From NCBI RefSeq assembly GCF_006494425.1, contig NZ_VHIV01000003.1, positions 372,001 through 436,000 of the forward strand: a stretch of 64,000 bases of DNA, given 5' to 3'. Below are positions 33,765 through 43,348 of the stretch, one piece after another. The stretch comes from Bacillus dicomae (GTDB lineage Bacteria > Bacillota > Bacilli > Bacillales > Bacillaceae_G). Numbering within the stretch: the first letter of the stretch is position 1; every line of letters begins with the position of its first letter. Made by a program: the position numbers and the translations under genes. The notes beneath the pieces are model-generated. The model made no database searches and was not told the origin of the DNA. It saw only the letters and a program-made list of their open reading frames with translations.

Positions 33765-34511
33765 ATGAATAAACACATAGTTTATCATTCAACATTATAT
33801 ATTTATTTTCTCACATCACTTGTATATATCATCTTGCTGAACATAGAAAATGGTCGAAACTATTTAGGATTTACCATGGTTGTTCCACTTTTAGCTGTTA
33901 TTTTATATCAAAAGGTATTTAAGAAACAGAAAATAGTTCATACATTTGGAATTTTACGTCCCAAAATAAAAACACTAATTTTCTCCATTTTATTTCCACT
34001 ACTTCTAGGACTATGTCTCCATTTCTATTTTTATATTCATGATATAAAGTTCTTATATCATCATTGGAATGAATTAGGATTTCTCTTGCTCGTTGGTCTT
34101 ACAATCGGAGCTTTATCTGCATTATTAGAAGAGATTATATGGCGTGGGAATTTTCATTACTATTTACGAAAAAAATATTCATTCAAACAAACAGCTATTA
34201 TTATAGCTTTTCTCTGGTCTTTATGGCATATACCAGTAGCAATCTTTTATAAAAATTATGAGTTTCAACTTGTAGGAATATTAAGTTATCTCTCTTTATT
34301 ATTTATATTATCTATAATTTTGACGTACATGAGAGAATATGACGGTTCTATAATATCACCTGCTATTTTACATGGTATGTTTAATGTATTTTATTTAACA
34401 GATGTAGTGCAAAACAAGTGGGATGCCAGTCTAATAGAATTAATTAAATTTACCTTACTAGCAATTGTGCTGGGCACGATGTATCTTATACTTCACAAAG
34501 TTAAAAAATAG
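33765..34511 (+). CDS. CPBP family intramembrane metalloprotease
   Basis: A 248-residue membrane protein with six to eight hydrophobic segments. The three catalytic motifs of the CPBP (Abi/Rce1-like) family are visible: EEIIWRG (EExxxR) near residue 124, FLWSLWHIPVA near 155, and the last His in LHGMFNVFY near 205. Members cleave membrane-bound substrates; some protect against bacteriocins. The ATG at 33765-33767 follows AGGTG; a GTG three codons before is part of that ribosome site. No partner gene is adjacent. Confidence 0.85.
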   Translation: MNKHIVYHSTLYIYFLTSLVYIILLNIENGRNYLGFTMVVPLLAVILYQKVFKKQKIVHTFGILRPKIKTLIFSILFPLLLGLCLHFYFYIHDIKFLYHHWNELGFLLLVGLTIGALSALLEEIIWRGNFHYYLRKKYSFKQTAIIIAFLWSLWHIPVAIFYKNYEFQLVGILSYLSLLFILSIILTYMREYDGSIISPAILHGMFNVFYLTDVVQNKWDASLIELIKFTLLAIVLGTMYLILHKVKK

Positions 34512-34576
34512 TTAAACAGCTAAGAAAAAAGATGTTTCTTCTTTTAGTTGAAAGCAGCCTTAATAGATTAAAAAGT

Positions 34577-34629
34577 ACTTCAACACCTTGCAATTATTTA
34601 ATAATCGTATAGGTGTTGAAGTTTTATAG
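34577..34629 (+). terminator. Terminator of the CPBP gene
   Basis: ACTTCAACACCT and AGGTGTTGAAGT form a perfect 12-bp stem, followed by TTTTA. Confidence 0.8.
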
Positions 34630-34731
34630 TCTTAGTTACATAACTTTGTTAACACCACACTTTTTTCTATCATGAAGAACAAAACAAGTTTAACTAAACC
34701 TTTCATTCTTATTTTTATAAAAATACCCATA

Positions 34732-35673
34732 TTAATCTTTTAAATAAGGAAATATGCATCCTTTAATTAACTCCCATCTATCCCGTGCATTCGGCATAAC
34801 TTCAGAAGTAATTACTACAACCAATTCCTTCTCTGGAATACAACAAACCACATTCCCACCATCGCCCATTGCACAATATGAATAGACACCCTCCTCTTCT
34901 CGTAACCACCATAAGTAACCATATTGATTTTGGTTCATTTCTGTTGATTCTTTTATCCATGATTTTGATAGTATTTGTTTTCCATTATGAATACCTTCAT
35001 TCAAATACATCTGTCCAAACTTAGCCATTTCCCTAACCGTTAACGTTAGTCCCCATCCGCCCGTCGAAATACCATTTGGATCGTGAACCCAGCCTTTCAC
35101 ATCTTTTCCGAATAAGTCATCGAATCCAAATGCTTTCATATTATAGTTTGGAATTTCGCTCATGCCGAGTGGTTGAAATAGGTACTCATTTGCAAATTCA
35201 CGCGCACTTTTTCCTGTTACACTCGTAATAATTGCTGATAATACATGGGCTCCTGCAGATGAATATTTAAAAGATCCGATTTCTCCGCCTTTCCCCATTC
35301 TATTAAGCGTATACTGTACCCAATCCTCTTGTGTACATAGTTCTTCTAACGGTTCCTGCCAATCTACAAAAGGGTATGGAGCTGTCATTGTAAGTAGGTG
35401 TCGCACTGTTACTTCAGATGCCTTAAGTTTATATTCAGGGAAAAATTCTATTACTTTTTGATCAACACTTTTTATATACCCTTTATCTACACATAGTCCA
35501 ATTAACGCGGAAATAATCGTTTTTGTAACTGACGCTATATGAAATGCATCATTCGGACCGTGACCTTTATAATAGTTTTCAAAAATAACATTACCTTTCT
35601 GTACTACTAACATACCATTAATATTTTTGTATTCTTCTTTTATAATCTGATCTAACTTTTCAGCAGTTTTCAT
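34732..35673 (-). CDS. Serine hydrolase of the beta-lactamase/DD-peptidase fold
   Basis: A 313-residue cytoplasmic-looking protein (no signal peptide). The SxxK motif is SVTK in IASVTKTIISALIG near residue 48; the second motif is YSSAG near 138 (YxS in place of YxN); the third is MGDGGN near 275 in place of HGG. This pattern fits the EstB-like class C esterases. It starts 24 bp after the AraC gene and is probably its partner. Substrate unknown. Confidence 0.85.
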   Translation of the reverse strand: MKTAEKLDQIIKEEYKNINGMLVVQKGNVIFENYYKGHGPNDAFHIASVTKTIISALIGLCVDKGYIKSVDQKVIEFFPEYKLKASEVTVRHLLTMTAPYPFVDWQEPLEELCTQEDWVQYTLNRMGKGGEIGSFKYSSAGAHVLSAIITSVTGKSAREFANEYLFQPLGMSEIPNYNMKAFGFDDLFGKDVKGWVHDPNGISTGGWGLTLTVREMAKFGQMYLNEGIHNGKQILSKSWIKESTEMNQNQYGYLWWLREEEGVYSYCAMGDGGNVVCCIPEKELVVVITSEVMPNARDRWELIKGCIFPYLKD

Positions 35674-35697
35674 TATTCCTTCCCCTTTAACCTATAA

Positions 35698-36588
35698 TTA
35701 AAAAGGTTCGATAGGTACATATATATCAACTATATGTTTATGCTTTGGATGCTGCTTTGGGTCATTTTTATACATTTCAAAAGGATACGCATCCCTCGGT
35801 TTATATCCGCTATTTGGTAGCCATTCACCATATAAAAAATCCCATGCACCCTTGTATTCATCTTGGCGTATTTCGAAGTGACCTATCGCATACTTTCCTG
35901 AAGGTATTACCATTATTCCTATGTCGTTCGTTTCTATTGCGGATTCATCTGGAATTGTTATACATAAACTTGTTCTTAAATGATAGTCCTCAGTAAATTC
36001 ATGATGATCGTGGTAAATGGTTAATACTTTCGTATCCTCAAATACATGATAATTTTGCTCAGATGCGTAATGAAATAGTTTCTCTATCATTTCTGGAAAA
36101 GCAATAGTTAACTCTTCATATGTACCGATATGTCTTATGTATGCGACGTTTATATTATCCGCTGTTACAATTTCAATATCTCCTCGAACCTTCTTACATT
36201 CATTGTATTGAGGAATTCCCCTTACGTCTTTGCAATTCTTGCTATTTTCGTTTCGATATTGAGACGGACTTACTCCGTAATAATTTTTAAATGTACGGGA
36301 GAAAACTGCTGAATCTGTGAAACCAAAATGGTAAGCGATATCAGTAATCGTCATATCTGTGCGATATGTAAGTAGATTTGTTGCCCTTTCTAACTTCAAG
36401 CGATTCACATACCGAGATAACGGCTCGTCTACTATTCCTTTAAAAATTCGATGAAAATGAAACTTTGAAAATCCTGCTACATCCGCTAACTCTTCAATTG
36501 AAAGTGAATCATTTATATGTAATTCTATATAATCTTGTACTTTATAAATACGTCGTAAATACTCGTCCTTACTTTGAGCACTCTCCAT
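35698..36588 (-). CDS. AraC family regulator with GyrI-like effector domain
   Basis: A 296-residue regulator. Residues 1-105 carry two AraC helix-turn-helices (SLSIEELADVAGFSKFHFHRIFKG, then MTITDIAYHFGFTDSAVFSRTFKNYYGVSP). Residues about 140-296 are a GyrI/Rob-type ligand-binding domain (VAYIRHIGTYEEL, YAIGHFEIRQDEYKGAWDFLYGEWLP, PKHKHIVDIYVPI). It lies 24 bp upstream of the serine hydrolase gene and probably controls it. GAGGAAAG precedes the ATG. Confidence 0.9.
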   Translation of the reverse strand: MESAQSKDEYLRRIYKVQDYIELHINDSLSIEELADVAGFSKFHFHRIFKGIVDEPLSRYVNRLKLERATNLLTYRTDMTITDIAYHFGFTDSAVFSRTFKNYYGVSPSQYRNENSKNCKDVRGIPQYNECKKVRGDIEIVTADNINVAYIRHIGTYEELTIAFPEMIEKLFHYASEQNYHVFEDTKVLTIYHDHHEFTEDYHLRTSLCITIPDESAIETNDIGIMVIPSGKYAIGHFEIRQDEYKGAWDFLYGEWLPNSGYKPRDAYPFEMYKNDPKQHPKHKHIVDIYVPIEPF

Positions 36589-36636
36589 ATACTTTCCTCC
36601 TCACAACAAAAAGGCTAACTTCACGCTAGCCTACTT

Positions 36637-37107
36637 TTACACATGTTTTAAAAACAAAACTCTACTACCGCCGTTCCCGTCATAATTTTTATGTACCGAT
36701 ACACCCTCTATCTCATCATCCCCAGCCTCAATTAGAAAACCAATTTCTTGGTGAAATTGTATCGATTTTTTATTAACTGGTGATGTGATTGCTTTTACAA
36801 CTTTACGGTTATTTGCACGAGCGACATCAAAGAAATAAGAATACAATGTCGATGCGATTCCTCTTCTTCTATACTTCGGATTTACACCGATAAAGTGAAC
36901 GTATGCTTCATCTTTATATGTTTGTGAAAAAAATCCACATAAGAAACCTAACGTTTCTCCATCTTCTTCAATGATAAAACTTGTTTCTTGAAAATGAACG
37001 AAAAACAGTTTTGGTAACATGGCAGCCATGTCTCTCCCGCCCCACCAATCATTTAAAACTGAATGAATCTTTACATAATCTTCCCCTTGGATGTTTCTTA
37101 CTCGCAT
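36637..37107 (-). CDS. GNAT acetyltransferase
   Basis: A 156-residue GNAT protein. The acetyl-CoA binding motif A is VNPKYRRRGIASTLYSYFFDVARANN near residue 80-105 (RRRGIA as R/QxxGxG/A). The C-terminus SIQFHQEIGFLIEAGDDEIEGVSVHKNYDG is typical of small-molecule acetyltransferases. The ATG at 37105-37107 follows GAGAGGGAG; an upstream GTG in frame lies inside that ribosome site. Substrate unknown. Confidence 0.88.
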   Translation of the reverse strand: MRVRNIQGEDYVKIHSVLNDWWGGRDMAAMLPKLFFVHFQETSFIIEEDGETLGFLCGFFSQTYKDEAYVHFIGVNPKYRRRGIASTLYSYFFDVARANNRKVVKAITSPVNKKSIQFHQEIGFLIEAGDDEIEGVSVHKNYDGNGGSRVLFLKHV

Positions 37108-37149
37108 ATGTTTCTCCCTCTCACTCACTTCATTTTTTCATAAATTTTA

Positions 37150-37332
37150 ATGACGGTTTCTACTAATAGAATGAATACTCAGATCCCGCAAAATACAAGA
37201 ACAGACTGGAATATGGACCCTAGTATAATAACCCCAACTGTACCTGATCCTGTAATTGATATTTCACCAAACCCTGAATCAGGTATAAGTGATCCAGCTG
37301 AAAAGGCCATCAAAATCGAGGATATTAAATAA
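37150..37332 (+). CDS. Doubtful small ORF, 60 aa
   Basis: The frame encodes a Pro/Asp/Ile-rich peptide (PSIITPTVPDPVIDISPNPESG in part). The composition is protein-like, but I see no ribosome site before either ATG, and no family is recognised. It could be a decayed gene. Confidence 0.2.
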   Translation: MTVSTNRMNTQIPQNTRTDWNMDPSIITPTVPDPVIDISPNPESGISDPAEKAIKIEDIK

Positions 37333-37376
37333 ATCACACTCATTATTTTTAATATTTTTATAGAAAGATACGAAGT

Positions 37377-37526
37377 TTATTTTTCTTCCACTTGTGATAA
37401 TTCGATTTCTCCGCTCGCAATTCCTTTTTGCAAACAGTCCTCACATAGAAATTCTTCCTTAATTTTTTTACCACCGTGCAATGTACCTGTAATTTCTTTA
37501 CAGCGAGTACACTTTCGATTTATCAT
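37377..37526 (-). CDS. Small zinc-ribbon-like protein, 49 aa
   Basis: A short gene with a good ribosome site (GGAGTGAT then ATG at 37524-37526). The protein begins MINRKCTRCKEITGT and has a second pair LCEDCLQ, giving CxxC-N18-CxxC, the pattern of a single zinc ribbon. The rest is charged. Small proteins of this kind are common in bacilli, sometimes as transcription or translation cofactors, but no function is known for this one. Confidence 0.7.
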   Translation of the reverse strand: MINRKCTRCKEITGTLHGGKKIKEEFLCEDCLQKGIASGEIELSQVEEK

Positions 37527-37623
37527 GTTGTTATCACTCCAATCTCATAAGATTATACTTAATACAATTCTACTTTTACCTTATTATTCCTTTTATGTAT
37601 TTTATAGAGAGGTGACGTGTTTT

Positions 37624-38091
37624 ATGATATCTAAACTTACTTTTGGTTATAAAAAGCCTACTGAGCAATATGTATTACGACCTAGTTGTTATGCAATTAT
37701 TTTTAACTCAACTTCTTCAAAGATTGCTGTTATCCAAAAAGGAGAACGCTACTTTTTACCTGGTGGCGGTATGGAAGGTACTGAAACAAAAGATGAATGC
37801 TTACATCGTGAATTACTAGAAGAATTAGGATGGGCAATTGAAATTGAGCAGTATATCGGTAATGCAATGCGATATTTTTATGCTGAAAAGGAAGATACTT
37901 ATTATTTAAACGATGGATTCTTTTACATTGCGAACATGGTGCAGAAACAAACTGAACACTGTGAAGAGGATCATGTTTTAAAGTGGATATCTCCATTACA
38001 TGCTGTAGAGCTTCTCATTCACGATCATCAAAAATGGGCGGTTGAACAAGCGCTTTTAATACGAAATAAAAAAGGATCTCCTTCTATATGA
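37624..38091 (+). CDS. Nudix hydrolase
   Basis: A 155-residue Nudix protein. The Nudix box is GGGMEGTETKDECLHRELLEELGW near residue 45-68, complete in its Glu residues. GAGAGGTGA precedes the ATG at 37624; the frame upstream is AT-rich non-coding DNA. The C-terminal part has HVLKWISPLHAVELL, a common Nudix ending. It ends in a terminator shared with the convergent DMT exporter gene. Confidence 0.85.
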   Translation: MISKLTFGYKKPTEQYVLRPSCYAIIFNSTSSKIAVIQKGERYFLPGGGMEGTETKDECLHRELLEELGWAIEIEQYIGNAMRYFYAEKEDTYYLNDGFFYIANMVQKQTEHCEEDHVLKWISPLHAVELLIHDHQKWAVEQALLIRNKKGSPSI

Positions 38092-38105
38092 AAGAGATCC
38101 TTTTT
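38067..38105. terminator. Bidirectional terminator between Nudix and DMT genes
   Basis: AAAAGGATCTC and GAGATCCTTTT form an 11-bp stem that overlaps the last codons of the Nudix gene. T-runs occur on both strands. Confidence 0.85.
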
Positions 38106-38109
38106 ACTG

Positions 38110-39021
38110 TCAACTTACTTTTTTCAGATTGAAAGCAGGCTTCTTGATCCCACCCTTTTTTACAACATATAAACCGATAAAGATAATAAGCCCGCCAACG
38201 AGTTGCATCATATTGATTTGTTCTCCAATTGTTACAGCAGCAAAGATAACTGCAAACAATGGTACAAGATACATATAAACCATTACTTTCGTTGAGCCGA
38301 TTTTACTAATACCGACATACCACATTGCTAGCCCAAAGATAGTCGCAAAGACGATTGAATATGCTAGTGAACCCCAGCTTGGCATATCTACTGGCCACGT
38401 TAATGTGTTTACGTTGAATAAACAGTATATAACTAGAGGTACAATTCCAATTAAAGTAGACCATGATGTGACTCTCATTGCGGAGTATTTTGTAATGAGA
38501 GGCTGTGCTAAAATTGGATACCATCCCCACGCAATTGCTGCGACTAATCCAATTACATTTCCAAGCCACGCATACTCGTAAGTAGCTCCTCCTGTATGTC
38601 CTGTTAATAAAACGAATGCTGCACCAATAAACGCTACTATTGAACCAATTTGTACTTTCATCGAAAAACGTTCTTGTTTGTGTAATACTGCTAATATCCC
38701 TGTAAATATAGGTGACATCGCAATTAATAATGAGGCGTTCGTTGCTGAAGTATATTTCACAGATAGCATAAACATCGTTTGATACATTGTCGTTCCAACG
38801 ATGCCGACTGCTACTAATCGTAACCAATCTTTTCTTTCAATACGTAATGAGCGTTCCATCATAAAAGTAATAAGTAATAATACCGGTGATGCTACTAAAA
38901 ATCGTAAACTATTAAATTGAATGGATGACATAAATGCCACACCATACTTTCCTATTGTATAATTTGCTCCCCATACTAATGCAACTGATACTAGGAGCCA
39001 TTCCATTTGCCATCGTTTCAT
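38110..39021 (-). CDS. EamA/DMT superfamily transporter
   Basis: A 303-residue protein with ten predicted membrane helices and two EamA repeats (VSVALVWGANYTIGKYGV... and WLGNVIGLVAAIAWGWYPI...). Such transporters usually export amino acids or metabolites. The ATG at 39019-39021 follows GGGGAG. It is divergent from a MocR-type regulator with three matching half-sites between them, so its expression is probably under that PLP-binding regulator. Confidence 0.88.
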   Translation of the reverse strand: MKRWQMEWLLVSVALVWGANYTIGKYGVAFMSSIQFNSLRFLVASPVLLLITFMMERSLRIERKDWLRLVAVGIVGTTMYQTMFMLSVKYTSATNASLLIAMSPIFTGILAVLHKQERFSMKVQIGSIVAFIGAAFVLLTGHTGGATYEYAWLGNVIGLVAAIAWGWYPILAQPLITKYSAMRVTSWSTLIGIVPLVIYCLFNVNTLTWPVDMPSWGSLAYSIVFATIFGLAMWYVGISKIGSTKVMVYMYLVPLFAVIFAAVTIGEQINMMQLVGGLIIFIGLYVVKKGGIKKPAFNLKKVS

Positions 39022-39053
39022 CCGAATCTCCCCTTCCATATTTAGCATAGTAA

Positions 39054-39105
39054 AATTGGCTGGATATAACACCGTCCAATTGGCTGTTTTTTTACCCAGC
39101 CAATT
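39054..39105. promoter_or_regulatory. Three ATTGGCTG half-sites between MocR and DMT genes
   Basis: AATTGGCTGG at 39054-39063, AATTGGCTG at 39078-39086 and the inverted CAGCCAATT at 39097-39105. The last two form a perfect 9-bp inverted repeat with a 10-bp spacer; the first is a direct repeat with 24-bp periodicity. Mixed direct and inverted copies are typical of MocR (GntR-aminotransferase) operators. They cover both divergent promoters. Confidence 0.75.
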
Positions 39106-39146
39106 TGCTATACTGGATGTATATAAGAGATACGGAGGCGTTTTTT

Positions 39147-40589
39147 ATGGAATGGAAGCTAGATAGTGACAGTAAAATCCCTATTTATCAGCAAGTTGTT
39201 GACTTTATTGAAAAACGTATTACATACGGAGAACTTCCTCCAGGTAGCTTCCTCCCTTCCGAACGGAAATTAGCTACGCAGTTAAATGTAAACCGAAGTA
39301 CAGTAACGACTGCTTATAATGAACTACGTGCTATGGGAATTGTAGAAAGTACAACTGGTAAAGGTACACGCGTGAGTACACATATGTGGGGCGTTTCTCC
39401 GACATTAACGCCAAACTGGAGAAATTTCGTAGAAGGTGGTACGTTTTTACCAAATTTACCGTTACTTCGCCATATTCGGGCAGAAGTACAGCAAAATGAA
39501 AATATTATTGATTTCGCAAATGGAGAGCTCGGTTGTAATCTCTATCCTCACGATCAACTACAAACGATTTTACGAGAACAACCGTTAACGCATTCATTAA
39601 GTTACGATCATCCGCAAGGGTACCTCCCGCTAAGACAAGCGGTAGTGAAATATATGAAGGAATATTTAAAAGTTGAAGCGACCGAACAATCGATTATGAT
39701 TACATCTGGCGCACAGCAAGCACTCCATCTTATCGTTCAATGTTTATTAAATCCAGGTGATGCTGTTGCTTTCGAAAGTCCTTCACACTGTTATTCCTTA
39801 CCTTTATTCCAATCAGCGGGTATTCGTATTTTCCCATTACCTGTTGATGAACACGGTATTAATCCAGATGATGTGCAAGAGCTATATCGAAAGCATCGTA
39901 TTAAAATGATTTTTTTAAATCCAAATTTCCAAAATCCTACGGGCACAATGCTGCATCCAAACCGTAGAAAAAAACTATTATCACTTTGTGCAGACTTACG
40001 AATTGCGATTGTTGAAGATGATCCGTCTAGTTTACTTACGCTAGAAAAAAAACAACCTTGCCCTACTTTGAAATCGATTGATGAAAATGGAACAGTCATT
40101 TATGTACATTCCTTATCAAAAATGATTGCACCAGGATTACGAGTCGGCTGGCTCGTCGCCCCGCAGTCTGTAGTAGAAAGGTTATCCGACGCAAGGCACC
40201 AAATGGAATTAGGTATGAGCATTTTCCCGCAGTGGCTTATGCAGCAATTTTTCGAAACTGTACCATTTCAGTCGCATATCGTACCGTTACGAAAACAGCT
40301 AGCAGAAAAAAGAGACGTTATCGTTCGAGCCCTAAACGAGCAACTTCATGATAAAATCTCTTTTTCAAACCCTACTGGCGGTATATACATATGGGGGAAA
40401 TTAAAAGCACCGATAAACGAAAAACAGCTCATTATGCAAAGCTTAAAACAAGAAATTGCTTTTATGCCAGGTAGTATTTTCGGGGCGAAAGATGGTTATA
40501 TTCGTTTATCTTATGGAAAAGTGGGTATTGATCAAATTGAGGAAGGTATTTCTCGTTTGCGGGAGGCTATTTTAGTTTGTGAAAAGTAA
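39147..40589 (+). CDS. MocR/PdxR-type regulator (GntR HTH with aminotransferase domain)
   Basis: A 480-residue protein. Residues 1-75 are a GntR winged helix ([52 protein letters not shown]). Residues about 115-480 are a fold-type I aminotransferase domain; the PLP lysine is in [16 protein letters not shown] near residue 322, and NPNFQNPTG is near 268. MocR proteins sense PLP-bound amino compounds. GGAGG precedes the ATG. It is divergent from the DMT exporter and likely regulates it. Confidence 0.9.
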   Translation: MEWKLDSDSKIPIYQQVVDFIEKRITYGELPPGSFLPSERKLATQLNVNRSTVTTAYNELRAMGIVESTTGKGTRVSTHMWGVSPTLTPNWRNFVEGGTFLPNLPLLRHIRAEVQQNENIIDFANGELGCNLYPHDQLQTILREQPLTHSLSYDHPQGYLPLRQAVVKYMKEYLKVEATEQSIMITSGAQQALHLIVQCLLNPGDAVAFESPSHCYSLPLFQSAGIRIFPLPVDEHGINPDDVQELYRKHRIKMIFLNPNFQNPTGTMLHPNRRKKLLSLCADLRIAIVEDDPSSLLTLEKKQPCPTLKSIDENGTVIYVHSLSKMIAPGLRVGWLVAPQSVVERLSDARHQMELGMSIFPQWLMQQFFETVPFQSHIVPLRKQLAEKRDVIVRALNEQLHDKISFSNPTGGIYIWGKLKAPINEKQLIMQSLKQEIAFMPGSIFGAKDGYIRLSYGKVGIDQIEEGISRLREAILVCEK

Positions 40590-40609
40590 CTTTAGATACA
40601 AACCCTCGT

Positions 40610-40638
40610 TTGACAAAACCTAAATCTACCATTATCAT
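40610..40638 (+). promoter_or_regulatory. Promoter of the YaiI-like gene
   Basis: TTGACA at 40610-40615, 17-bp spacer, TATCAT at 40633-40638. Good sigma-A type promoter about 30 bp before the start codon. Confidence 0.7.
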
Positions 40639-40669
40639 CAACACGAACCTAGTTATAGGAGTGATACCA

Positions 40670-41110
40670 ATGAAAATCTATGTTGATGCAGATGCTTGCC
40701 CTGTAAAAGATGTAATTATTTTTGAAGCTACGAAGGCAGAAATTCCTGTTACCCTCGTTACAAGCTTTTCTCATTATTCTAATGCAGAGCAGCCAAAAGG
40801 TGTAGAAACAATTTATGTTGATTCTGGAGCTGATGCTGCGGATTACCGGATTATGCAGTTAGCCCAAAAAGAAGATTTAATCGTAACGCAAGATTACGGT
40901 CTTGCTTCGCTTGCTTTAGCAAAAGGCTGTATCGTGCTACACCATAAAGGCTATAAGTATACGAATGAAAACATTGACCAACTATTACAAACACGTTATT
41001 TAAGTGCAATGGTTCGAAAAAGTGGTAAACGTACAAAGGGACCGAAACCATTTACAGGAGAAGATAAAGAAAAATTTAGAGTGCTCTTTAAAAGTATGAT
41101 CGCACTGTAG
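40670..41110 (+). CDS. YaiI/YqxD family protein (DUF188)
   Basis: A 146-residue protein starting [16 protein letters not shown], which is the family signature with two Asp residues of a PIN/NYN-like nuclease fold. Further acidic residues are in [16 protein letters not shown] and [13 protein letters not shown] nuclease role is suggested by fold but is not shown. AGGAGTG precedes the ATG at 40670. It ends in a clear terminator. Confidence 0.88.
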   Translation: MKIYVDADACPVKDVIIFEATKAEIPVTLVTSFSHYSNAEQPKGVETIYVDSGADAADYRIMQLAQKEDLIVTQDYGLASLALAKGCIVLHHKGYKYTNENIDQLLQTRYLSAMVRKSGKRTKGPKPFTGEDKEKFRVLFKSMIAL

Positions 41111-41137
41111 AAATGAACCGTCTATTTGTAAAGAAAG

Positions 41138-41175
41138 AAAAGAAGAGAATATCCAAATGAACATTCTCTTCTTCA
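41138..41175 (+). terminator. Terminator of the YaiI-like gene
   Basis: GAAGAGAAT and ATTCTCTTC form a 9-bp stem with a 12-nt loop. Confidence 0.7.
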
Positions 41176-41186
41176 GGTTTACCCGT

Positions 41187-41501
41187 TTAAAATGAAGGTA
41201 AATTATCTAAGTTATTTTCTTTTATTCCATCAGGTTCACTACGTATAATATCTCTTCCATACTTATGAAATACGTCCACATGAGCTAACTTCCCTGACTT
41301 CGCTTCATCAAGAGCAGTCATATAATCTAACTCTCTCCCGCTACTTGTTTTAAAAGCAATTAAATCCCCATCATCATTTTTACGAACTGCAACTATTTGT
41401 TCTACACCTGAATTAACTTCCTGGGCTGCTTCTATTTGAGCCTGTTCTTCCCCTTGATGTAAATAATCATTATAAACTTTTTCAAAGTCTTTTTTGTCCA
41501 T
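41187..41501 (-). CDS. DUF3892 domain protein
   Basis: A 104-residue protein. The C-terminal region fits DUF3892: GVEQIVAVRKNDDGDLIAFKTSSGRELDYMTALDEAKSGKLAHVDVFHKYGRDIIRSEPDG. The N-terminus is a charged helix. No function is known; such proteins are common in bacilli. The ATG at 41499-41501 follows GGAGGTG. Confidence 0.8.
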   Translation of the reverse strand: MDKKDFEKVYNDYLHQGEEQAQIEAAQEVNSGVEQIVAVRKNDDGDLIAFKTSSGRELDYMTALDEAKSGKLAHVDVFHKYGRDIIRSEPDGIKENNLDNLPSF

Positions 41502-41581
41502 AAAATTCACCTCCAACACATTTTATTAGTATGGTTGGGAGGTGTTGGTTTTATGTGCTTTTCTCTTAGCAAAATGTATTT

Positions 41582-42406
41582 TTAATACCTACGTAAACCT
41601 TTCAAAGTCTCCAATATATCATCTGTAAAGGCTGTACTTCCTTCTGTCTCTAAAACTCTGAAATAAAAACTTCTTAGGAAAGTTCTAATATTTTGTACTA
41701 AAATAGCATGCTGCGGATGCCGGATATCTTCAACAGTTGCTATACTATGTAGCCAATTGCTCCACTCTTCTCCAGTTAATAGATTTTGATCGCGTAATGA
41801 CATAATTGGCTTTACTAATCTCTCATCCTCAAAGTGTATGTACACGTAGTCATTTAAACGAACCTTCTGACGAACAGCAGCTAATATTGCATATGAAAAT
41901 TCACGATTTTGTATTGTACGTGCTAACGCATCGAGCGCATCCGCTGCGTGTGCTGTAGAATGTGCCCATCCTTTCCCTTCTACGTAACCCCTTACATCTT
42001 CTTCTAAATATACATATTCCAGCACTTGTTCTGCTACACTGTACAGTTGTTCTTCCGATAACAACGGTTCTCTTTCATGAACAGATAAAATAAGTGGTGG
42101 AATTAATACGGAGAATGCACGTTTAAAAACAGAGTCTGTGCCCTTTTCACCAATTTTATAAAATAAATAATCTGGACTAATTGCTTGTAACATTAATCCT
42201 CGTAATTCTTTTTGTCTAAACACATCAGTTGTAATCCATGTGTGAAGCGTACTATAAATTAAATCATCGCGTAATTCAGCATCTGGTGATCCGATATAAT
42301 CTAGCATCCACTGCGCATATGGATAAGCATCCACATCTTCTGGTACAGCATAATTATTATTTTTAATTTGTAGTAGTTCTTCTTTTAATTCTAGTACTTC
42401 ATTCAT
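41582..42406 (-). CDS. DUF2785 family protein
   Basis: A 274-residue soluble, helical protein. The arrangement YPYAQWMLDYIGSPDAELRDDLIYSTLHTWI near residue 28, then YVEGKGWAHSTAHAADALDALAR near 143, is the DUF2785 signature. The HS/HAAD segment could bind metal. Function unknown. It is in a run of minus-strand genes (kinase, phosphoesterase, phosphotransferase) but is separated by 118 bp from the next one. Confidence 0.78.
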   Translation of the reverse strand: MNEVLELKEELLQIKNNNYAVPEDVDAYPYAQWMLDYIGSPDAELRDDLIYSTLHTWITTDVFRQKELRGLMLQAISPDYLFYKIGEKGTDSVFKRAFSVLIPPLILSVHEREPLLSEEQLYSVAEQVLEYVYLEEDVRGYVEGKGWAHSTAHAADALDALARTIQNREFSYAILAAVRQKVRLNDYVYIHFEDERLVKPIMSLRDQNLLTGEEWSNWLHSIATVEDIRHPQHAILVQNIRTFLRSFYFRVLETEGSTAFTDDILETLKGLRRY

Positions 42407-42523
42407 TAAATTTCCTGTCCCCTTTTTGCGTTTTTTATTGTCTTATCCCCTTTTATTTGCTTCATAAAATTAATTTAATTATAACAATAAATAAAAGGCT
42501 ATACATATATTTCTGATTATGTA

Positions 42524-43195
42524 TTACGCTCTTTCATGAAATATAACTTCTGGATTTTCTAAATCACTATTCTGAAATACAACATCCGCACACTCTATCG
42601 GATTATGCTCATCTATATACAACTTACAGGCCGCATGATATCTGTTTAAAAACATTTTCTCTGCTTCTTCATAACTTCCAAAAGCCTCCGTCTCACGCTT
42701 TGCACCACGTTTTCTCGCAATCTCAAAATCTGTATCTACGAAAATTTTATAATCGAATAAATGCTCAACTTCTTTTTTCAATAGAAATGTTCCATCTACT
42801 ATGAGTACCATATTGGGTTGAGCGCATATAGGCGTATTATAAACAGGAATATCCGTTATTAAGTTATGAGAAATCGTTTCATACTGTAAATTCCCATTAG
42901 GTCCTAAAGGCTTTAATAGTCTTTCTTTGAAAGCTGTATAATCGTGTGCATCTTCATAATACCCTCTTGCAGATTCTTTACCTTGTGCATAACGAATTAC
43001 TTTTGGATTATGAAAATCGTCAATGCTAGCGCGTGTTACTGGTAACCCTCTTTTTTTTATTTCTTCCGCTAATTCGTTTGCAAATGTTGTTTTTCCTGAT
43101 GCTGTAATACCGCTTACTCCAACTCTTGTCGGATGGATTAAATTTAATTTTAAAATATGATCCACTATTTCTTTCATACGTTGTTTTCGATTCAT
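42524..43195 (-). CDS. Uridine kinase-like P-loop protein
   Basis: A 223-residue phosphotransferase. The Walker A motif is GVSGITASGKTTFA near residue 24-37. The SIDDFHNPK motif near 60 and the RKRGAKRETEAFG lid near 165 resemble uridine kinase and phosphoribulokinase relatives. It would phosphorylate a nucleoside or a similar small molecule. The ATG at 43193-43195 follows TAGGAGGAA. Substrate not certain. Confidence 0.8.
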   Translation of the reverse strand: MNRKQRMKEIVDHILKLNLIHPTRVGVSGITASGKTTFANELAEEIKKRGLPVTRASIDDFHNPKVIRYAQGKESARGYYEDAHDYTAFKERLLKPLGPNGNLQYETISHNLITDIPVYNTPICAQPNMVLIVDGTFLLKKEVEHLFDYKIFVDTDFEIARKRGAKRETEAFGSYEEAEKMFLNRYHAACKLYIDEHNPIECADVVFQNSDLENPEVIFHERA

Positions 43196-43348
43196 GATAT
43201 TTCCTCCTACAATAAGTTTACATAATATAATTATAAGTAACAATTTATGTCACTATTTGTCGGTAAGTCGATATCCTATGTCGAATCGTTGATATATTTT
43301 AAGTTACGATAGATATATTTGAAAAATCGTTGATATATTATGATTGGC

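Noticed and set aside
38306-38827. Long minus-strand frame inside the DMT exporter gene
   Set aside because: It is a shifted frame of a clear ten-helix transporter and has no own start signal.
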